A stretch of 57,079 nucleotides of DNA from positions 1 to 57,079 of the forward strand of contig JAEUHE010000107.1 of the NCBI GenBank assembly GCA_016793885.1, written 5' to 3'. Positions 54,534 through 57,079 of this stretch are shown piece by piece. The stretch's first letter is position 1. Every line of letters starts with the position of its first letter. Below the pieces are notes generated by a model that did no database searches, was not told the DNA's origin, and saw only the letters and a program-made list of their open reading frames with translations. Source of the stretch: Verrucomicrobiales bacterium (GTDB lineage: Bacteria > Verrucomicrobiota > Verrucomicrobiia > Limisphaerales > UBA11320). Position numbers and translations under genes: made by a program.

Positions 54534-55445
54534 ATGAAAACAACCCCGCTCTTCCGCCGAGTTCCCCTGGTGACAGCCCTCCTGGCCAGCGTCGCTTTCA
54601 TCTCCGAGGGAGCCACCCTCCAGCTGACCCCTTCCCGGGACACTTCGTTGATGGAGACTGTTCCCGACAACAACACCGGCGCCATGGTGAACCTGGTATC
54701 CGGGTCCGTCGCCAATGGCAAAAAGACGCGGGCTCTCATCCGCTTCGACGTTTCCGGGGCGCTTCCCGATGGAGCAGTGATCGAAAGCGCCACTCTGAAA
54801 CTGACCGTGCTCAAAGCGCCTCCCGGTACCGTCTCTCCCGCTTCCCGTTTTGGACTGCACCGGGTGCTGGTCGATTGGATCGAGGGTTCCAAAGGCGGGG
54901 GCAATACCGGAGGCCGGGGAACCGATGGGGAACCCACCTGGACCATGCGCAGCGTCGGAAGCGAACCCTGGAGTGGGCCCGGCGGCGCGCTGGATGATGT
55001 CGAGTTTGCCTCCGCTGTCAGCAGTGACATCGAGATGGATCTCCCCGGAGACTACACCATCGAGAGCACCGCTGCCCTGGTGGCGGACGTGCAGTCCTGG
55101 ATCTGCCGCCCCGACTCCAACTTCGGTTGGGTTCTGGTGAGCAACCGCGAGGAGGCCGGGGCTACCGCCCGAAGACTGGGCTCCAAGGAATCCACGCCGG
55201 ATCAGGTGCCCACCTTAACTCTCACCTACTCCATCTCCAGCCCCGAGATCCGCATCACCAAACTCGAGCTCAACGAGGGATCCTTGGTGCTGGGCTGGAC
55301 CGGCAATGCGTCGGAATACCAGCTCCAACAGCGCAGCTCGATCGACGGACCTTGGACAGACCTCGGCGCCCCCGTGGGATGCGAACGGACCACGCGAATT
55401 CCCACCTCGGAACGGGCCGCCTTTTTACGAGTCGTTAGCCGCTGA
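54534..55445 (+). CDS. Exported DNRLRE-domain protein
   Basis: 303 aa from ATG 54534 (the in-frame extension upstream has no signal peptide). Signal peptide: VTALLASVAFISEGAT. A DNRLRE-type beta-sandwich follows (SRDTSLMETVPDNNTGAMVN, RALIRFDVSGALPDGAVIES, WIEGSKGGGNTGGRGTDGEP, FGWVLVSNREEAGATARRLG). It is common in exported proteins of Planctomycetes and Verrucomicrobia and thought to be a binding domain. The last ~65 residues (IRITKLELNEG, YQLQQRSSIDGPW, FLRVVSR) form the C-terminal module shared with the proteins at 456-2138 and 27365-35893. No enzymatic domain. The stop overlaps the convergent reductase gene by 11 bp. Confidence 0.8.
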   Translation: MKTTPLFRRVPLVTALLASVAFISEGATLQLTPSRDTSLMETVPDNNTGAMVNLVSGSVANGKKTRALIRFDVSGALPDGAVIESATLKLTVLKAPPGTVSPASRFGLHRVLVDWIEGSKGGGNTGGRGTDGEPTWTMRSVGSEPWSGPGGALDDVEFASAVSSDIEMDLPGDYTIESTAALVADVQSWICRPDSNFGWVLVSNREEAGATARRLGSKESTPDQVPTLTLTYSISSPEIRITKLELNEGSLVLGWTGNASEYQLQQRSSIDGPWTDLGAPVGCERTTRIPTSERAAFLRVVSR

Positions 55446-56823
55446 TTTGGCTGGCGAGGTCTTCCGACGGATAGGTCCAGATCTCTGCGAGTGTCGGATG
55501 GTAGTGCGGCACGGCTGCCAGCTGCTGCACTGTCATTCGGGCCGCCATGGCCACCACAATCTCGTGGATCAAATCACCGCCGCCCGGACCGACACAGGCA
55601 CCGCCCAGGATTTCACCGGTCTTGGGATCCGCCAGCAATTTCACGTGCCCGTCCAACGCCTCCATGATCAAGGACTTTCCGTGATCATTGAACGGATAGC
55701 TCGCCGCCAGATAGGCGATACCACTTCGGCGGGCCTCCTCCTCTGTCAACCCGACGGTCGCCACCTGCGGATCTGAAAACACCACGAATGTCAGGAGCCG
55801 ATAGTCCATTCGTTTCGTCGGTGCCGGGGCCAGCAGGTTGGCTCCGGCCACCTCTCCCTGGGTCACCGCGAGATGCACCAGCTCGTAGGGCCCGGTGCAA
55901 TCGCCGGCCGCAAAGATGTGCGGAGCCGAGGTCTGCATGGTGTCGTTGGTCACGATGCGCCCGCGTTCCAGTTTCACACCGGCGGCTTCCAGGTTGAGGT
56001 GAGCCGTGTTGGGCGCACGCCCCAGACCGTTGAAGATCTCCTCGGCTTGAATCCGACGACGCTGGCCCTCGTGCTCAAACTCCACATACTTCCCCTGCCC
56101 GTCCTGACCAGCGTCCAACAGCCGAGTTCCGGTATAAACCTGGATGCCTTCCTTACGGAAAACCGACTCGACCACGGCTCCCGCATCGGGGTCAAAATCC
56201 TTGAGCAAGCGACTGGAACGCTGGACCACGCTCACTTGCACTCCGAATCGACCAAAGAACTGGGCAAACTCGATGGCGACCGCTCCCCCCCCTAACACCA
56301 CCATCGACTTGGGTAACTGCTTAAGCTCGAGTGCCGCATCGCTGTTAAGGCAATCGGCCTGGTCCAGTGCCGGCAAGGGAGCCGGAGCCTGAACAGAGCC
56401 GGTGGCTATCACAAACGCTCGAGCGCGCAGGGTGCCCGCCGGTCCCAAGTCCAGCGTGTGCGGGTCCAGAAAACGAGCGGGCGCCCGCAGCAGCCGGAAC
56501 TTCCCCTCCGTCAATTGTTGTTGGCGATAGGCAGCGAAGTCGCCGATCAGGCGATTTTTCCGCTCCATTACCCGCGCAAAATCGTAGCCTACCTCCCCCG
56601 CGCGCAGTCCCCATACCTGGCTACGCTGCATTTGGTGATAGACCTCCGCGGCATGAAGCAGCGCTTTGGTGGGCATGCAGCCCCGAAGAATGCAGAGCCC
56701 GCCAAGCTGAGCGGCACCGTCTACCACTGCGGTGGTGAGACCTCGGCTCACCGCCGTCCGAGCCGCCGCGTAACCTCCGCTGCCGCCGCCGATAATCGCC
56801 ACATCCACTTCAATTGCTGCCAT
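55435..56823 (-). CDS. FAD-dependent pyridine nucleotide-disulphide oxidoreductase
   Basis: 462 aa from the ATG at 56823. FAD motif VDVAIIGGGSGGYAAARTAV; active-site disulphide GGLCILRGCMPTK; NAD(P) motif SMVVLGGGAVAIEFAQFFGR; FAD-binding IFAAGDCTGPYELVHLA; dimerisation domain with the catalytic HYHPTLAEIW. These are the features of the dihydrolipoamide dehydrogenase/mercuric reductase/glutathione reductase family. No lipoyl-dependent complex or mer genes are close, so the substrate is uncertain. The sequence IRGCMPTK-type is commoner in the mercuric-reductase-like and soluble transhydrogenase-like members than in E3 enzymes (VGCIPSK). The 3' end overlaps the DNRLRE gene. Confidence 0.88.
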   Translation of the reverse strand: MAAIEVDVAIIGGGSGGYAAARTAVSRGLTTAVVDGAAQLGGLCILRGCMPTKALLHAAEVYHQMQRSQVWGLRAGEVGYDFARVMERKNRLIGDFAAYRQQQLTEGKFRLLRAPARFLDPHTLDLGPAGTLRARAFVIATGSVQAPAPLPALDQADCLNSDAALELKQLPKSMVVLGGGAVAIEFAQFFGRFGVQVSVVQRSSRLLKDFDPDAGAVVESVFRKEGIQVYTGTRLLDAGQDGQGKYVEFEHEGQRRRIQAEEIFNGLGRAPNTAHLNLEAAGVKLERGRIVTNDTMQTSAPHIFAAGDCTGPYELVHLAVTQGEVAGANLLAPAPTKRMDYRLLTFVVFSDPQVATVGLTEEEARRSGIAYLAASYPFNDHGKSLIMEALDGHVKLLADPKTGEILGGACVGPGGGDLIHEIVVAMAARMTVQQLAAVPHYHPTLAEIWTYPSEDLASQISG

Positions 56824-57079
56824 AAGCCACAGCCTGAAAAGAAGCGGACCGAGGAGCAATCCGAAAAGTCGTCGCGGGATGCGGAGAGGTGTGCTTTTTC
56901 CGAGTGAGGCTTGGTCTTCTGTACGGAGTTCCGCCTTTAGCCCAATCCATGCAGTCGTTCAGCACGCGTTTGCTTGATTTTTTTGCGAAATCCTTCGTTG
57001 TTCGTCGCTTACGTATTTCGCTCAATACGCTCGCTCCTCACGCCTCGGTTTTCGCAAAAACCTGCTGCGCAACCGCATG
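56824..57079. other. Right-edge region with a nested palindrome, no gene recognised
   Basis: TTTTTGCGAAATCC (56980-56993) and GGTTTTCGCAAAAA (57047-57060) are inverted copies (13 of 14 matching), and an inner stem CGTATT/AATACG lies at 57012-57029. The open frames here look incidental. The palindrome may be part of a repeat or of a structure beyond the window edge. Confidence 0.45.

Noticed and set aside
56810-57025. 71-codon frame at the right edge
   Set aside because: Partly built from the palindrome, overlaps the reductase start, and has no similarity. It may belong to something beyond the edge, which cannot be seen.

Overview
The window (57,079 bp, GC-rich) reads as chromosome of a free-living, polymer-degrading member of the PVC group, most likely a Verrucomicrobiota of the Pedosphaera/Limisphaerales type. 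No 16S or ribosomal marker is present, so this placement is an inference. It rests on two DUF1549/DUF1553 + DUF1501 (Tat) gene pairs, CRTAC1/ASPIC-UnbV and FG-GAP propeller proteins, a giant Ig/jelly-roll mosaic exoprotein, a secreted phosphodiesterase, multihaem cytochromes fused to TPRs, a SigK/RskA-like pair, McsA-McsB-ClpC, and many palindromic intergenic repeats.

Layout. 1-455: repeat fragment and a terminator. 456-2138 (-): secreted protein with two CBM9-like domains. 2266-6096 (+): double-length CRTAC1-like propeller protein. 6372-8828 (+): FAD/GcvT-type dimethylglycine/sarcosine dehydrogenase-like enzyme. 9008-13740 (+): membrane pentahaem cytochrome/TPR protein overlapping by 4 bp a membrane-anchored CRTAC1 protein, then a 286-aa exported protein. 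14936-27150 (-): six closely packed genes, probably one operon (DUF1553-B, DUF1501-B, FG-GAP, DUF1553-A, DUF1501-A, propeller/helical-barrel protein). 27365-35893 (+): 2842-aa exoprotein with a sedolisin-like protease head, a P-domain and four copies of a ~363-residue Ig/Ig-like/jelly-roll unit. 35972-37300 (+): PQQ-type propeller. 37297-43555 (-): small zinc-ribbon membrane protein, phosphodiesterase, exported isochorismatase-fold protein, HDOD-like protein and a 92-aa protein, with two inverted-repeat-bounded elements between them. 43672-45135 (-): photolyase. 45352-46473 (+): DUF1573-cytochrome c fusion. 46750-48464 (-): ECF sigma factor and RskA-like anti-sigma. 48750-54206 (-): ilvE, mcsA, mcsB, clpC. 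54534-55445 (+): DNRLRE protein. 55435-56823 (-): flavin disulfide reductase.

How the genes fit together. Most of the window encodes exported proteins that bind or process polymers, or carry electrons outside the inner membrane. The minus-strand block looks like a locus for a complex substrate (putative Tat-exported hydrolase-like proteins, DUF1549/1553 partners with a CARCH motif, propeller binders). The cytoplasmic part covers protein quality control (arginine kinase and Clp unfoldase), amino-acid transamination, light repair and sigma/anti-sigma signalling.

Less ordinary content: two copies of a ~185-bp element with ~50-bp imperfect terminal inverted repeats (37726-37913, 46520-46701); a different ~440-bp element with 55-bp terminal inverted repeats (39693-40134); a nested palindrome at the right edge; a C-terminal module shared by three unrelated exported proteins; and a glutamate in place of the usual histidine in the protease head. 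I saw no tRNA, rRNA, CRISPR array, phage or autonomous insertion sequence.
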